A DNA stretch of 54,478 nt from the NCBI GenBank assembly GCA_001603665.1, contig LUZN01000017.1, positions 1-54,478 on the forward strand, written 5' to 3'. Under the pieces are notes generated by a model that saw nothing but the letters and a program-made list of their open reading frames with translations, made no database searches and was not told where the DNA came from. The translations under genes and the position numbers were made by a program. Positions 25,806 through 34,899 of this stretch are shown one piece after another. Position 1 is the first letter of the stretch; each line of letters opens with the position of its first letter. Origin of the DNA: Bacteroidales bacterium Bact_22. Its GTDB lineage: Bacteria; Bacteroidota; Bacteroidia; Bacteroidales; F082.

Positions 25806-25843
25806 CGTCATTTCGACCCCATTTCATTCCGCTCGAAATGACG
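25806..25843. repeat. Palindrome CGTCATTTCGA in the flippase leader
   Basis: Perfect 11-bp arms CGTCATTTCGA and TCGAAATGACG around a 16-base loop that itself contains ATTCCG. It lies in the 5' leader between the -7 box and the ATG. It is probably a distant relative of the GTCATTCCGA repeats. Confidence 0.7.
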
Positions 25844-25864
25844 AATTATTAACGTTTCAACTTG

Positions 25865-25872
25865 CAAATATA
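25865..25872 (-). promoter_or_regulatory. -7 element for the flippase operon
   Basis: TATATTTG on the minus strand, directly adjoining the stop codon of the histidine kinase gene (which ends at 25873), about 72 bp upstream of the flippase ATG. Confidence 0.5.
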
Positions 25873-28134
25873 TTACATTTCTTTTAAAATAGGTATATCA
25901 ATTGTGAAAACCGTTCCGATTCCCACTTTGCTCGAGAAGGTGATATTGCCTCCCATAGCCTGCACTATGTTTTGCGACACCGACAGTCCGACGCCCATTC
26001 CGCTCGATTTCGTGGTGAAGTTCGGGAAGAAAATCTTTGCCTTGTCTTCTTCTTTGATGCCGCAGCCGTTGTCGGAGATTTTTATCTTGTACCTCTCCCC
26101 TAACCTGCTGAGTATCAATTCGATGTGACCGGGTTCTGAGCCGATGGCTTGAATGGCGTTTTTAATGATATTTCCAAAAACTCGTCCGAGGTTGTTACGG
26201 TCGGCGAAGAGAGGCCATTCTTCTTTCTCATTGTAAATCAATGTGATAGAGATGTTTTTCTCAACGTCGTAGAGTTTTATAGTGCTCTTCAGAAGCTCGC
26301 TGAGGTCGAAGGTTGTAGGGGTATTTTCCGGCAATTTAGCGTAATTGGAGAATGCTGTTGCAATCTTCGAAAGTGTCTCTATTTGCTCGAGAAGCGAGGT
26401 AAGTGTTTCCTTGAAATTCTCTTCGAAATTAGGATCTTTTCTCTCCCAAAGCATCTGCAGATACTCGATATTCAGTCGCATCGGGGTGAGCGGGTTCTTA
26501 ATCTCGTGCGCCACTTGTCGTGCCATCTCGCGCCAGGCGTTCTCACGTTCGTTGCGGGCGAGTTGGTTGGCGGCATTCTCGAGTTGCACAAGCATCTTAT
26601 TATATTGTTGGATGAGCGCTCCGATCTCGTCGCGGCTGTTCCATTCGATAGGTTCGTTGTTCACTCCAAAGTTGGTCTTTCCCATCTGTTCCTCAATGAT
26701 TTTCAAAGGCTTAAGCGTTTTGCGTGTAATCAAAATAATGATGATTGACGTGATGCAGAGCAAAACGATGATGATGTTGATATAATTAAGGATGAAACTC
26801 GAGATTCTATCATCGTATTCTGAATCCGAGTCGAAATATGGGACATTTAGAACTGCGATCAGCTCGTTGTTTTTGTCGAGAATAGGGAAGTAGTAGGCAC
26901 TGCATTTCTCATCGCCATACCATTCTGTCTGCATGAAATATCCGGCTCCTTCTTCGCAAATAACATGATAGGCGTTTTCATTAATCGACTGATAATCATC
27001 TACATGAGCGTGATCACTTAAAGTGGAGTTGATCACATTTCCGTCGAGGTCATAAATTTTTATATCGCAGATGAAAGTCTCGGCAAGGTTATGCAGAAAA
27101 TCATTATTTGTAAGGCTATTTTCGTCTAAGATATTGGTTTCCAATTTGTTACGAATGATATTAGCCTGTTTGTATTGCAAGATTTCTGTTTTCTTTTTAA
27201 TATTATTGTTCAAAAACAAGAAGGATACAAACCCGACGATGAAGAATGAAAATGCCAAAGTCAGCAGGATGGTGATTTGCATCTTGCCGTGGAAACTCTT
27301 ACGGAACTGAGTGTGGCTTGAGTAGAAATATAAATAAAGGAAGTAGGAGAGAAGCAGGGCGAAGAAAATGATTGAGAACGGCGCCACGAAACGAAGCCAG
27401 CGTTCATATTCGATTGTAACGATGATAGTTTTATTGTGATTTAAAACGTTGAATATCAAATGTTTATATCTATTTCCTTTATGGATGCCATTGTCTTGCG
27501 AAATAAAATTTTTCAGACTGTTAGGGTAGAGGTAGTTACCGAATTTATAGTCGAGGATATTGTTTTTGTAGATGCTGAAAGAGTAGTTTTTCAGGTTATT
27601 GGTTGCATATTGGTTGAGATTTTTATTTTTGTAAAACTCAAGGAAGATGCTGTGGTTGCCCGGGAAATCTACTGAAATAAGATAATAGGTGTCGGTCGTA
27701 GGGTCGTCGACCTGGAAGAGGTTGTCGTTGATAACTGTCTTGTCGTTATTGTCGATGAGGTTTACAAACCAGTCGTTGCAGAGCACTTCGTTGTCGCCGT
27801 CTATTTTAATATATGTGTCATTGTCGCAAAGCGCGAAGGTGATGGCGTAGTCGCGAAGAAGTTCGATCTTGTCGAAATATTGGATTTTAAGATATCTGAA
27901 AATAGAGTCATCGCTTGGGATGTTATTTTCGAACCAGCCGTTGAAGGTCTGGTCGTTTTTCAACTTCTCGACGAATATTGAAGCCGCCGTTTCAAAATCT
28001 TTATCCGATTCGTCGGCTATCACTTTGGCGAACTGTTCCATGTCGGCGTTCTCGTCGCTCTCATTTTTTTCGTACACGAAAAACGAGACGGCGATGAGCG
28101 CGATGGCGATTAGTATGATAAATATTTTCTTCAT
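25873..28134 (-). CDS. NtrY-like sensor histidine kinase
   Basis: A 753-residue transmembrane kinase. N-terminal helix (about 4-20), a first extracytoplasmic domain to about 245, helices near 250-270 and 287-310, a second sensing region to about 445, a helix at 447-472, then a HAMP linker, HisKA with the phospho-accepting H543 (MARQVAHEIKNPLTPMRLNIEYLQ split across two halves) and a HATPase_c domain with N box NIIKNAIQ, G1 DNGCGIKEED, F box FFPNFTTKSSG and G2 GMGVGLSVSQNIVQ. NtrY-like kinases regulate nitrogen or redox genes through a sigma-54 regulator; none is adjacent here, so the partner is unknown. No clear -7 box was found upstream. Confidence 0.9.
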   Translation of the reverse strand: MKKIFIILIAIALIAVSFFVYEKNESDENADMEQFAKVIADESDKDFETAASIFVEKLKNDQTFNGWFENNIPSDDSIFRYLKIQYFDKIELLRDYAITFALCDNDTYIKIDGDNEVLCNDWFVNLIDNNDKTVINDNLFQVDDPTTDTYYLISVDFPGNHSIFLEFYKNKNLNQYATNNLKNYSFSIYKNNILDYKFGNYLYPNSLKNFISQDNGIHKGNRYKHLIFNVLNHNKTIIVTIEYERWLRFVAPFSIIFFALLLSYFLYLYFYSSHTQFRKSFHGKMQITILLTLAFSFFIVGFVSFLFLNNNIKKKTEILQYKQANIIRNKLETNILDENSLTNNDFLHNLAETFICDIKIYDLDGNVINSTLSDHAHVDDYQSINENAYHVICEEGAGYFMQTEWYGDEKCSAYYFPILDKNNELIAVLNVPYFDSDSEYDDRISSFILNYINIIIVLLCITSIIIILITRKTLKPLKIIEEQMGKTNFGVNNEPIEWNSRDEIGALIQQYNKMLVQLENAANQLARNERENAWREMARQVAHEIKNPLTPMRLNIEYLQMLWERKDPNFEENFKETLTSLLEQIETLSKIATAFSNYAKLPENTPTTFDLSELLKSTIKLYDVEKNISITLIYNEKEEWPLFADRNNLGRVFGNIIKNAIQAIGSEPGHIELILSRLGERYKIKISDNGCGIKEEDKAKIFFPNFTTKSSGMGVGLSVSQNIVQAMGGNITFSSKVGIGTVFTIDIPILKEM

Positions 28135-28257
28135 GACCCTGTTTGTAACAAAAATCGTTCCAAAAATTGCTTTTATTTACGACATTTTCTAAAAATTTTT
28201 GACCGGCAACTCATAAAAATCCAAAATCGTCTTAAAACGGCTAAAAATGGCCAAAAA

Positions 28258-29154
28258 TCAAATCTTGTCGAAAACGTAGATCAAACTCGAATATTCTCCG
28301 CTGCGACGGGCTTTGCGGTTCGACTTCCATCCTCGGATGATGCCGCGGATGAAGGTGTTGCCATGGCCGGCGAATTTTTCGCTCATCATCGAGATATAAA
28401 ATGCGTCCCATTTCATCGGATGAATACTTTTGAGTTGAAATTTTCCTTTGAAAATATTTTCCAGCGACTCTTTATGAAAATGATTCAGATGTCGCGGCAC
28501 GTCGTAGGCCGCCCATTTGTCTTGGTAGTATTCTGCGTCGTACGATTTATAGTTCGGCACGGCGATAACGAGTCGTCCGTTGTCTTTCAACAAACGGTGA
28601 AGCTGTTCGGCCTGATTATGCAGATCGTCGATATGTTCTAGCACGTGCCACATTGTGATTACGTCGAAAGTGGAGTGGGGGAGCGCGAATATTTCTTCGG
28701 GTGTGACGATGGTTTTACCCAGTTTTTCCGACGCTATTTTGCGCGCGTCTTCGCTCAGATCGCAGCCCATCACCTCGCAGCCTTTCTGTTGGGCATAATG
28801 CAGGAAATCCCCGACGCCACAGCCAAAGTCGAGGAGTTCTGTAAAGTTATGTATACTCGATTTTTGGCCATGCATAACTTTACATAACCTTTTATACTTG
28901 CTTTTTACGTTAATTTTTTTAACGCGGTTGTAAATCCAGGGCACAAGACCTTTTTTATGCTCGTTGTGACTGAGATAATCCTCCGATTTGTAGTACTTCC
29001 CGATGGCTGTGGCGTCGGGGCGTGGCATTGTGAAAAGCAGTTTGCACTCGTTGCACTCGTGGATTTCGAATTCTTCCAGCGACAGGAAATAATCCTTCAA
29101 CTTGAGGTGCAAGCGGGTGTCTTCTGATTCACAAAATGGGCATTTAACGCTCAT
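28258..29154 (-). CDS. SAM-dependent methyltransferase with N-terminal zinc knuckle
   Basis: A 298-residue class I methyltransferase. The first 45 residues hold a CPFC...CNEC zinc-knuckle pair. Motif I is LLDFGCGVGDFLHYAQQKGCEVMGCDLS, followed by FDVITMWHVLEHIDDL and a VAVPNYKSYDAEYY segment, typical of the 'methyltransferase domain with H-E-H signature' group seen in polysaccharide and lipid clusters. The substrate is unknown. The 11-bp inverted repeat at 28841-28883 lies inside the coding sequence (about residues 91-105). It is 56 bp downstream of mnmG with a parS-like site between them. Confidence 0.87.
   Translation of the reverse strand: MSVKCPFCESEDTRLHLKLKDYFLSLEEFEIHECNECKLLFTMPRPDATAIGKYYKSEDYLSHNEHKKGLVPWIYNRVKKINVKSKYKRLCKVMHGQKSSIHNFTELLDFGCGVGDFLHYAQQKGCEVMGCDLSEDARKIASEKLGKTIVTPEEIFALPHSTFDVITMWHVLEHIDDLHNQAEQLHRLLKDNGRLVIAVPNYKSYDAEYYQDKWAAYDVPRHLNHFHKESLENIFKGKFQLKSIHPMKWDAFYISMMSEKFAGHGNTFIRGIIRGWKSNRKARRSGEYSSLIYVFDKI
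28841..28883. repeat. Inverted repeat inside the methyltransferase gene
   Basis: Perfect 11-bp arms GTAAAGTTATG and CATAACTTTAC with a 21-base loop. The right arm continues into a second similar unit (CATAACTTTA then CATAACCTTT), a 10-bp tandem step. Confidence 0.75.
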
Positions 29155-29186
29155 GATATATTGTATTTATTGTTATTTTCAAAAAT

Positions 29187-29202
29187 TGTTCCACGTGAAA
29201 CA
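29187..29202. other. parS: parS-like ParB-binding site (3' side of mnmG)
   Basis: TGTTCCACGTGAAACA matches the well-known bacterial parS consensus TGTTNCACGTGAAACA at every position. It lies 8 bp past the mnmG stop. ParB would load here to organise the chromosome origin region. Confidence 0.85.
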
Positions 29203-29209
29203 TTTTGGA

Positions 29210-31084
29210 TTATCGACCCAAAAACACAGCAAGAACCGAAATGTCTGCAGGCGAAACACCACTGATGCGCGAGGCTTGGCCCAGGGTTTGAGGCTTATGC
29301 TTCGTCAGCTTCTGTCGGGCTTCGATTGTCAGCGAGTGCAGGGCATTATAGTCGAAATCCGGACTCAATTTCACGTCTTCGAGGCGTTTGAGCTTATCTG
29401 CTACCTCACGTTCCTTGTCGATGTATCCTTCATATTTCACTAGTATCTCCGCCTCCTCGACCACGCTGCGCGTGGCCTCGTCGGCGAGGTCGTTCCGACC
29501 TCCAAGCGTTGGCACATGCTCGATGATTTCACGCAGACTGACCTGCGGGCGGGTCAACACATGAGCGTAACGTGTTTTACCGCTGATTTCAGGTGTTTCC
29601 TTCGCCAAAAGAAGATCGTTGATCTCTTCGGGTGCGATGTTTGTGTCTTTCAAATACTGCACCAGATTCTGAATCCGTTGCTGTTTTTCTTGGAATACGT
29701 CATAACGTTCATTTGTGGCCAGTCCGAGCTTATATCCAAGAGGCGTCAGACGTGCATCGGCGTTGTCCTGGCGCAATAAGATACGGTATTCTGCGCGACT
29801 CGTAAACATTCGGTAAGGCTCGTCGACGCTCTTGGTGATAAGGTCGTCGATCAAGACGCCGATATAGCCTTCGTCGCGACTGATAACCACCGGTTCTTCG
29901 TCGTGCAAAAGCCTGTGAGCGTTGATTCCGGCCATTAAACCTTGTGCCGCGGCTTCTTCATAGCCTGTGGTCCCGTTGATTTGTCCGGCAAAGAACAAGC
30001 CGTGAATCTTATGCGTCTCCAGACTGTGATACAGCTGATCAGGAGGGAAGAAGTCGTATTCTATAGCGTATCCCGGACGGAAAATCTTGGCGTTTTCAAA
30101 ACCTTCGATGTTGCGCAGGGCTTCGTATTGTATGTCTTCGGGCAGCGAGGAGCTGAATCCGTTGAGATAATACTCGCAGGTTGTCGCTCCTTCCGGCTCC
30201 ACGAAGAGCTGGTGGAAGTCTTTGCCCGCAAAACGCTCTATCTTATCTTCGATGCTCGGACAATATCTCGGTCCGATGCCTTGGATTCTGCCCGTAAACA
30301 TCGGCGATTTGTCGAATCCTTTACGCAGTATGTCGTGTACTTTCTGTGATGTGTATGCGATATAACAGGAGCGTTGTTGAAGCGGCTTCGCCACGTTCAT
30401 AAACGAGAAGCCAGTCACTTCCTCATCGCCTTTCTGCTCTGCCAGTTTGCTGAAGTCGATGGTTCTACCGTCGATTCTCACCGGCGTGCCTGTCTTCATC
30501 CTGTCGGCCTCGAAGCCCAACTCCACCAGCTGTTCGGTGATGCCGTGGCTCGCCGCTTCGCCTATCCTGCCACCTGAGAACGACTTTTCACCGATGAAGA
30601 TCTTACCGTTGAGGAAGGTGCCGTTAGTCAGGATGACAGTCTTTGAATGTACGTCGCCGCCCATCATGGTGTGCACGCCTTTGATCTGGTCGCCTTCGAC
30701 TATCAATCCGTCGACATGGTCTTGCCAGAACTCGAGGTTCTTGGTGTGCTCCAGGGTGTTTCGCCACTCAGATGAGAACGCGGCCTTGTCGCTCTGTACG
30801 CGCGGGCTCCACACAGCGGGTCCCTTCGACTTATTCAGCATCCTGAACTGTATCATCGTCTTGTCGGCGATAATGCCCATCTGTCCGCCCAGCGCGTCAA
30901 TCTCGCGCACTATCTGGCCTTTGGCGATGCCTCCCACGGCGGGGTTGCACGACATCGCCGCCATGAAGCTCATGTTCATGGTGATGAGCAAGGTCTTGTT
31001 GCCGAGGTTGGCCGCCGCTGCCGCCGCCTCACATCCTGCGTGGCCCGCACCGACCACAATCACATCGTAATTTTCGAATATCAT
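29210..31084 (-). CDS. mnmG: tRNA uridine-5-carboxymethylaminomethyl modification enzyme MnmG
   Basis: FAD-dependent enzyme that with MnmE modifies the wobble uridine of several tRNAs. The N-terminal FAD-binding motif [21 protein letters not shown] is present, as are the family segments [22 protein letters not shown] and [27 protein letters not shown]-like [16 protein letters not shown], and the C-terminal helical MnmE-binding domain. I start at the ATG at 31084 ([12 protein letters not shown]), giving 624 residues, the usual length; a longer frame reading to 31144 would translate a parS-like site. It follows ybeY on the same strand. Confidence 0.97.
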   Translation of the reverse strand: [624 protein letters not shown]

Positions 31085-31098
31085 TTTAAAATCTCCAA

Positions 31099-31114
31099 TG
31101 TTCCACGTGGAACA
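31099..31114. other. parS: parS-like ParB-binding site (5' side of mnmG)
   Basis: TGTTCCACGTGGAACA, a perfect 16-bp palindrome of the parS consensus, 15 bp upstream of the mnmG start codon. Confidence 0.85.
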
Positions 31115-31133
31115 ATTTATATAACCATTTGAC

Positions 31134-31559
31134 TTACAATTCATTACGTCGCATTTTTAGACATTTTTCCTCTTGCTCGCGCATCTCGGCGGCAGCGGCG
31201 TCAGTCTTGTCGTCGAAACCGATAAGGTGCAACACTCCGTGCGCCAACACTCGGTGAAACTCGTCCCTGAACGGCTTGTTCATCTGCTCGGCGTTGTCTT
31301 TGATACGGTCTACGCTGATGTAGAACTCGCCCGAGAGATACTCCACACAATCGTTCAGCGGAAACGTCACGATATCGGTGTAGAAATCGTGGTTCATCCG
31401 CTTCTGGTTGAAGTCGAGGAGGTACTCGTCGCTGCAGAAGAGGTAGTACAACTCGCCGATTTTCTTGCCGTAAGAGGCGACAAACTCCTCAATCCATTCC
31501 TTGGCTAACCGCTGATTCAACGGTGGAAATCCGATGTCTATGCTTTCAAATTTAATCAT
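31134..31559 (-). CDS. ybeY: Endoribonuclease YbeY
   Basis: Zinc metallo-endoribonuclease for 16S rRNA 3'-end maturation and ribosome quality control. The diagnostic H-x3-H-x5-H zinc site reads HGVLHLIGFDD, and the YTDIVTFPLND segment is also family-typical. Length 141 residues is normal. Its ATG overlaps the end of the DUF4175 gene by 4 bp, and mnmG begins 50 bp downstream across a parS-like site. Confidence 0.95.
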   Translation of the reverse strand: MIKFESIDIGFPPLNQRLAKEWIEEFVASYGKKIGELYYLFCSDEYLLDFNQKRMNHDFYTDIVTFPLNDCVEYLSGEFYISVDRIKDNAEQMNKPFRDEFHRVLAHGVLHLIGFDDKTDAAAAEMREQEEKCLKMRRNEL

Positions 31560-34500
31560 TTTTTCTTAAAGAAATATTCATTTATCTTTTGTTTATAAAA
31601 CGGCTGATATTCAATAGGATTCGTACGCAAGAAGTCCTGTTGCTTCTTTATGCTTTCTTCGTACCGAATTTCATCGATATTATGCGTTTTTTCTGTCCCT
31701 TTGTACTCATCCGACTTGCGTTTCTCCTCCTTTTCGCGTTCCTGCTGGGCTTTTTCGGCCTTCAGCATTCGCGACGTTATGTCTTTATTGCGCTTTATCG
31801 TCTGGTTGGTGATGCGCTTATTCACAATGTCTTCCTCGAGCCGTTCCATGTCTTTGATGATCTGGTTGATGCCGTCATCGCCTAGGATGCCGTTCTGCTT
31901 CATCTCTTCGAGAATCTGCTGCATCCCTTCGCGTATCATCTCCTGTTCGGCGGCCATACGCGCCAGTTCCTCGCTCATAGTCGGCATTGGCGTGCCGTTT
32001 TGCTGTTGCTGCTGCATCTGCTGTTGCATCTTCTTGAGTTGCTCGCCCAGCTGTTGCTGCAGGTCACGCATCTCTTTCATCGATTTTGCCTGCCGTTGGC
32101 CTTTCTGCTTGCCTGGTTTCGGACAGGCTTTGCCGCCCATGCCGTCCATCTGCATGTCGATATCCTTGAGCGACTCGGCGAGCATCAGGGCGAGGTTATT
32201 CATCGACATTATCGACGTCTGCTGTTTCTGAGTGGCAGTGCCGAAACGCAGCTCCAGGATGTCTTTCATTGATGACTCCAGCTGCTGGTTGATAACCTGT
32301 AACTCGTTGAATACGAAGTTCTTAATGGCTGTCTGTCGCATCGCCATCTTACGCAGCGAGTCGTCGACCATAGCGAAGTTCTCTAGTATCTCCTGCTGAC
32401 GGCCGATCTTCTGCGACACCGTCGGGTCGTCTTTTTTCATCGAGCCGACCTCGAGCATCAGGGCTTCTTCGGCATGTGACGAACGCACTACGTTCTCGAG
32501 CAGAATCCTCACCAGATAAGCGTCTTCGGCCAGCTGTTCCATGCCGCTGCCCATCATCAGCGACATCATGTTTTCGGCCATCTGCTGCATCTTCTTGCCG
32601 GCTTTCTGCTTCTGCTGTCGGGCATCGTCGTTGTCGCCCGAATTCTCCGAATCGGCAGCATCGTCGAGGTCTTGCTCGATATCGTCGAAGGCTTCCTCGT
32701 CTTTGTCGATGTCGAATGGGTCGTTCAAGCCTTCGTTGCGCTCAATTATCGAGTCGAGGTTCTGCTCAAGCTTATTGAATTGATTTTCAGCGTCTTGCGC
32801 CGAGATAGAGTCGGTATTTTCAAGCAATTCATCGGCGAGTTTCTGCATTTCATCCATGAGCTGGTTCATGTCTTTCTCGACCTTCAGCTGTTCGAGCAGC
32901 GAGAGGTTGCGATCCATCAGATTTTGCAGGTTTTCGTTGTTTTTCTTGAGGTCTTTCATGATTTCCTGCATACGCTCTCGCGGCATGTCGTTGAGCAGCT
33001 GCTCAATCTCTTCCATCAGCTTCTTCATCTCGTCGGGAATAACCTCGTCGAAAAGCTTATTTATCTCTTCCTGTTTCTTGATGAGCTCTTCCGACGAAAG
33101 CTCGTTTTCTTTAATGAAATCTGACAGTTCCTTCTGTTCATCTTGAATCTTTTCCCATTCCTGCTGCACCTCTTTCTGCTTCTCGAGAAGTTCTTTCATC
33201 TTCTCCTTATCGCTCCAGTCGAGTTCTTTTTTAGACATCAGATCGCGAAGCATGTCTTCTATATCCTTACGGAGATTTTGAAGTTCATCGGAACGTTGAT
33301 TGAGGTTGTTAAGTATTTGATTTTCAGTATTGTCAGCTATCGAATCAAGTTGTTCGGTTGTCGGCAGAACCAGATAAAACACTTCCGAGCGCTTGGCTTT
33401 CGGACCGTTGATTCCATCGTTGTCGAAGATCTCGAAATAAGCCTTTATTTCATCACCACGATAAAGCGTAAGTGTATCAATATCAATGCTATAGTAGAAC
33501 GAAGTGCGAGTATTACGCTTGTCAATAGGGATATTTCTGACGAATGACTGCTGTGGTTTTCCTTCCACTTCGAAATGGTAAAGAAGCTTGGTGAAGCCGT
33601 AGTCGTCGGCGATAAGTCCTGAATAGTATGTCTGCTTGGCGAAATCCTCATGGAAATTCTGCACCTGGATGTCGGGATAGGCATCCGGCACAACGTCGAC
33701 CGTGAACGTTATCGGGTCGGTGGTGTTCCATTCGTTGTGCAATGAAACCGTAAATTTCGTGGATTTCAGGGCATTAATTTCATATATTGAATTATCGATT
33801 GCAATTGTATCATTGATGAATATTGAATCCACATCGCGTGTATGGAACACGAATTCCACATTGGTGCCCTGCGGTACTATGATGCGCGTTTTGCCGCTGA
33901 GGTTCTCGTTTTTGCGATGGATATACGTCGGGAATGTCAGTCGTGCCTCGTAATACATCATCGTTGGGTTCGGTCTGACGGTGAGGTTTATCGTCTGACT
34001 GCGATAGTCGCCGCCTTCGACGAAGAATTCCTCGTTTTGATAAACATTTTTGAAGACGAAACGGAAGTCGTTGGTATTCAATTGGTTCATCATGCGGATG
34101 CCTGTATTACTTTTGATATAAAAAGTATTCGGGATGCGTTCGCCTGTGACGTGAATGCTGAACTCCATGTCTTTGCCTTGCGTGGCTTCGAGACTTGTGG
34201 CTGAGAGCTCGACGTTGAAGGGCAGGGGTTTTACATATTCCTGCGAGTAGTTGATGATACGCTCAGCCGGTTTTTTGCCGAAATCGGGTAAAAATATTAA
34301 AGTAATACTTAAAATGACGAATGCTAATCCGAATATCTTCAGGTATTTATAATTCTCTTTCAGGTTAACCGCATCAGAGAAATTGATAGGCTTCAAATTC
34401 TCTGTACGCTGCTCTATTGTGGCTGCAAGTAATTCATTATCAGCATCTTGCGAAAATTCGTTCGAAAGCTGAATGGTGTTTAGGAGCTTGTCGCTGATCT

Positions 34501-34804
34501 CTGGGAAGAACTTTCCGATGATAACTGAGGCCTGTTCGTCGGTCATCTTTTTGCGGAAGCGGATGATATTGACGATAGGAATAATGAAATAGAAGACAGT
34601 GACAAACAGACTGCCGAGGATGAAGAGCAGCAGTAGCACCAACCTTCCTTTTTGCGGAAGCCATGAAAAATACTCGATTCCGTTGATTATCAGGAACAAG
34701 GCAATCATCAAGATGAGTCCTATCAGCACGCCTTGGATGAGGCGGTTGAGGTAGAACTTCCTGATGAAGCGCTCGATTTTCGATATCAACGCAATGTTTT
34801 TCAT
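31556..34804 (-). CDS. DUF4175 family large membrane protein
   Basis: A large protein (about 1,082 residues) with two hydrophobic segments near the N-terminus (about 22-42, GVLIGLILMIALFLIINGI; 57-77) and a third at about 155-180. The first 480 residues end in a beta-rich extracytoplasmic part. The C-terminal half is strongly charged coiled coil rich in Glu, Gln, Lys and Met, for example the QQQQ run near the end. This matches the Bacteroidetes DUF4175 group. I set the start at the ATG at 34804 (MKNIALISKIERF), which is preceded by TATCTTTG at 34825-34832, and not at the upstream frame start. It heads the DUF4175-ybeY-mnmG operon. Function unknown. Confidence 0.88.
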   Translation of the reverse strand: MKNIALISKIERFIRKFYLNRLIQGVLIGLILMIALFLIINGIEYFSWLPQKGRLVLLLLFILGSLFVTVFYFIIPIVNIIRFRKKMTDEQASVIIGKFFPEISDKLLNTIQLSNEFSQDADNELLAATIEQRTENLKPINFSDAVNLKENYKYLKIFGLAFVILSITLIFLPDFGKKPAERIINYSQEYVKPLPFNVELSATSLEATQGKDMEFSIHVTGERIPNTFYIKSNTGIRMMNQLNTNDFRFVFKNVYQNEEFFVEGGDYRSQTINLTVRPNPTMMYYEARLTFPTYIHRKNENLSGKTRIIVPQGTNVEFVFHTRDVDSIFINDTIAIDNSIYEINALKSTKFTVSLHNEWNTTDPITFTVDVVPDAYPDIQVQNFHEDFAKQTYYSGLIADDYGFTKLLYHFEVEGKPQQSFVRNIPIDKRNTRTSFYYSIDIDTLTLYRGDEIKAYFEIFDNDGINGPKAKRSEVFYLVLPTTEQLDSIADNTENQILNNLNQRSDELQNLRKDIEDMLRDLMSKKELDWSDKEKMKELLEKQKEVQQEWEKIQDEQKELSDFIKENELSSEELIKKQEEINKLFDEVIPDEMKKLMEEIEQLLNDMPRERMQEIMKDLKKNNENLQNLMDRNLSLLEQLKVEKDMNQLMDEMQKLADELLENTDSISAQDAENQFNKLEQNLDSIIERNEGLNDPFDIDKDEEAFDDIEQDLDDAADSENSGDNDDARQQKQKAGKKMQQMAENMMSLMMGSGMEQLAEDAYLVRILLENVVRSSHAEEALMLEVGSMKKDDPTVSQKIGRQQEILENFAMVDDSLRKMAMRQTAIKNFVFNELQVINQQLESSMKDILELRFGTATQKQQTSIMSMNNLALMLAESLKDIDMQMDGMGGKACPKPGKQKGQRQAKSMKEMRDLQQQLGEQLKKMQQQMQQQQQNGTPMPTMSEELARMAAEQEMIREGMQQILEEMKQNGILGDDGINQIIKDMERLEEDIVNKRITNQTIKRNKDITSRMLKAEKAQQEREKEEKRKSDEYKGTEKTHNIDEIRYEESIKKQQDFLRTNPIEYQPFYKQKINEYFFKKK

Positions 34805-34824
34805 TACTATAATGTATAAACTTG

Positions 34825-34832
34825 CAAAGATA
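34825..34832 (-). promoter_or_regulatory. -7 element for the DUF4175-ybeY-mnmG operon
   Basis: TATCTTTG on the minus strand, 20 bp upstream of the ATG at 34804. Confidence 0.5.
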
Positions 34833-34868
34833 CGAAAATTCCTGGAAACGACAAAATTAATAAAAAAA

Positions 34869-34899
34869 TGTAGAGACGCCATACTATGGCGTCTCTACA
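34869..34899. repeat. Palindrome of the TGTAGAGACG family
   Basis: Perfect 15-bp arms TGTAGAGACGCCATA and TATGGCGTCTCTACA around one base. It lies between the T9SS gene ending at 34922 and the DUF4175 promoter. The outer ten bases match those of the palindrome at 54036-54065. It could also act as a terminator hairpin. Confidence 0.85.

Noticed and set aside
28135..31133. oriC itself
   Set aside because: parS-like sites suggest origin proximity, but I found no DnaA-box cluster, dnaA or AT-rich unwinding region here.
31085..31144. N-terminal extension of mnmG
   Set aside because: It translates a parS-like palindrome and overlaps ybeY; the conserved MnmG start is at 31084.
34805..34882. N-terminal extension of the DUF4175 protein
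   Set aside because: It spans the -7 box at 34825-34832; the ATG at 34804 fits better.
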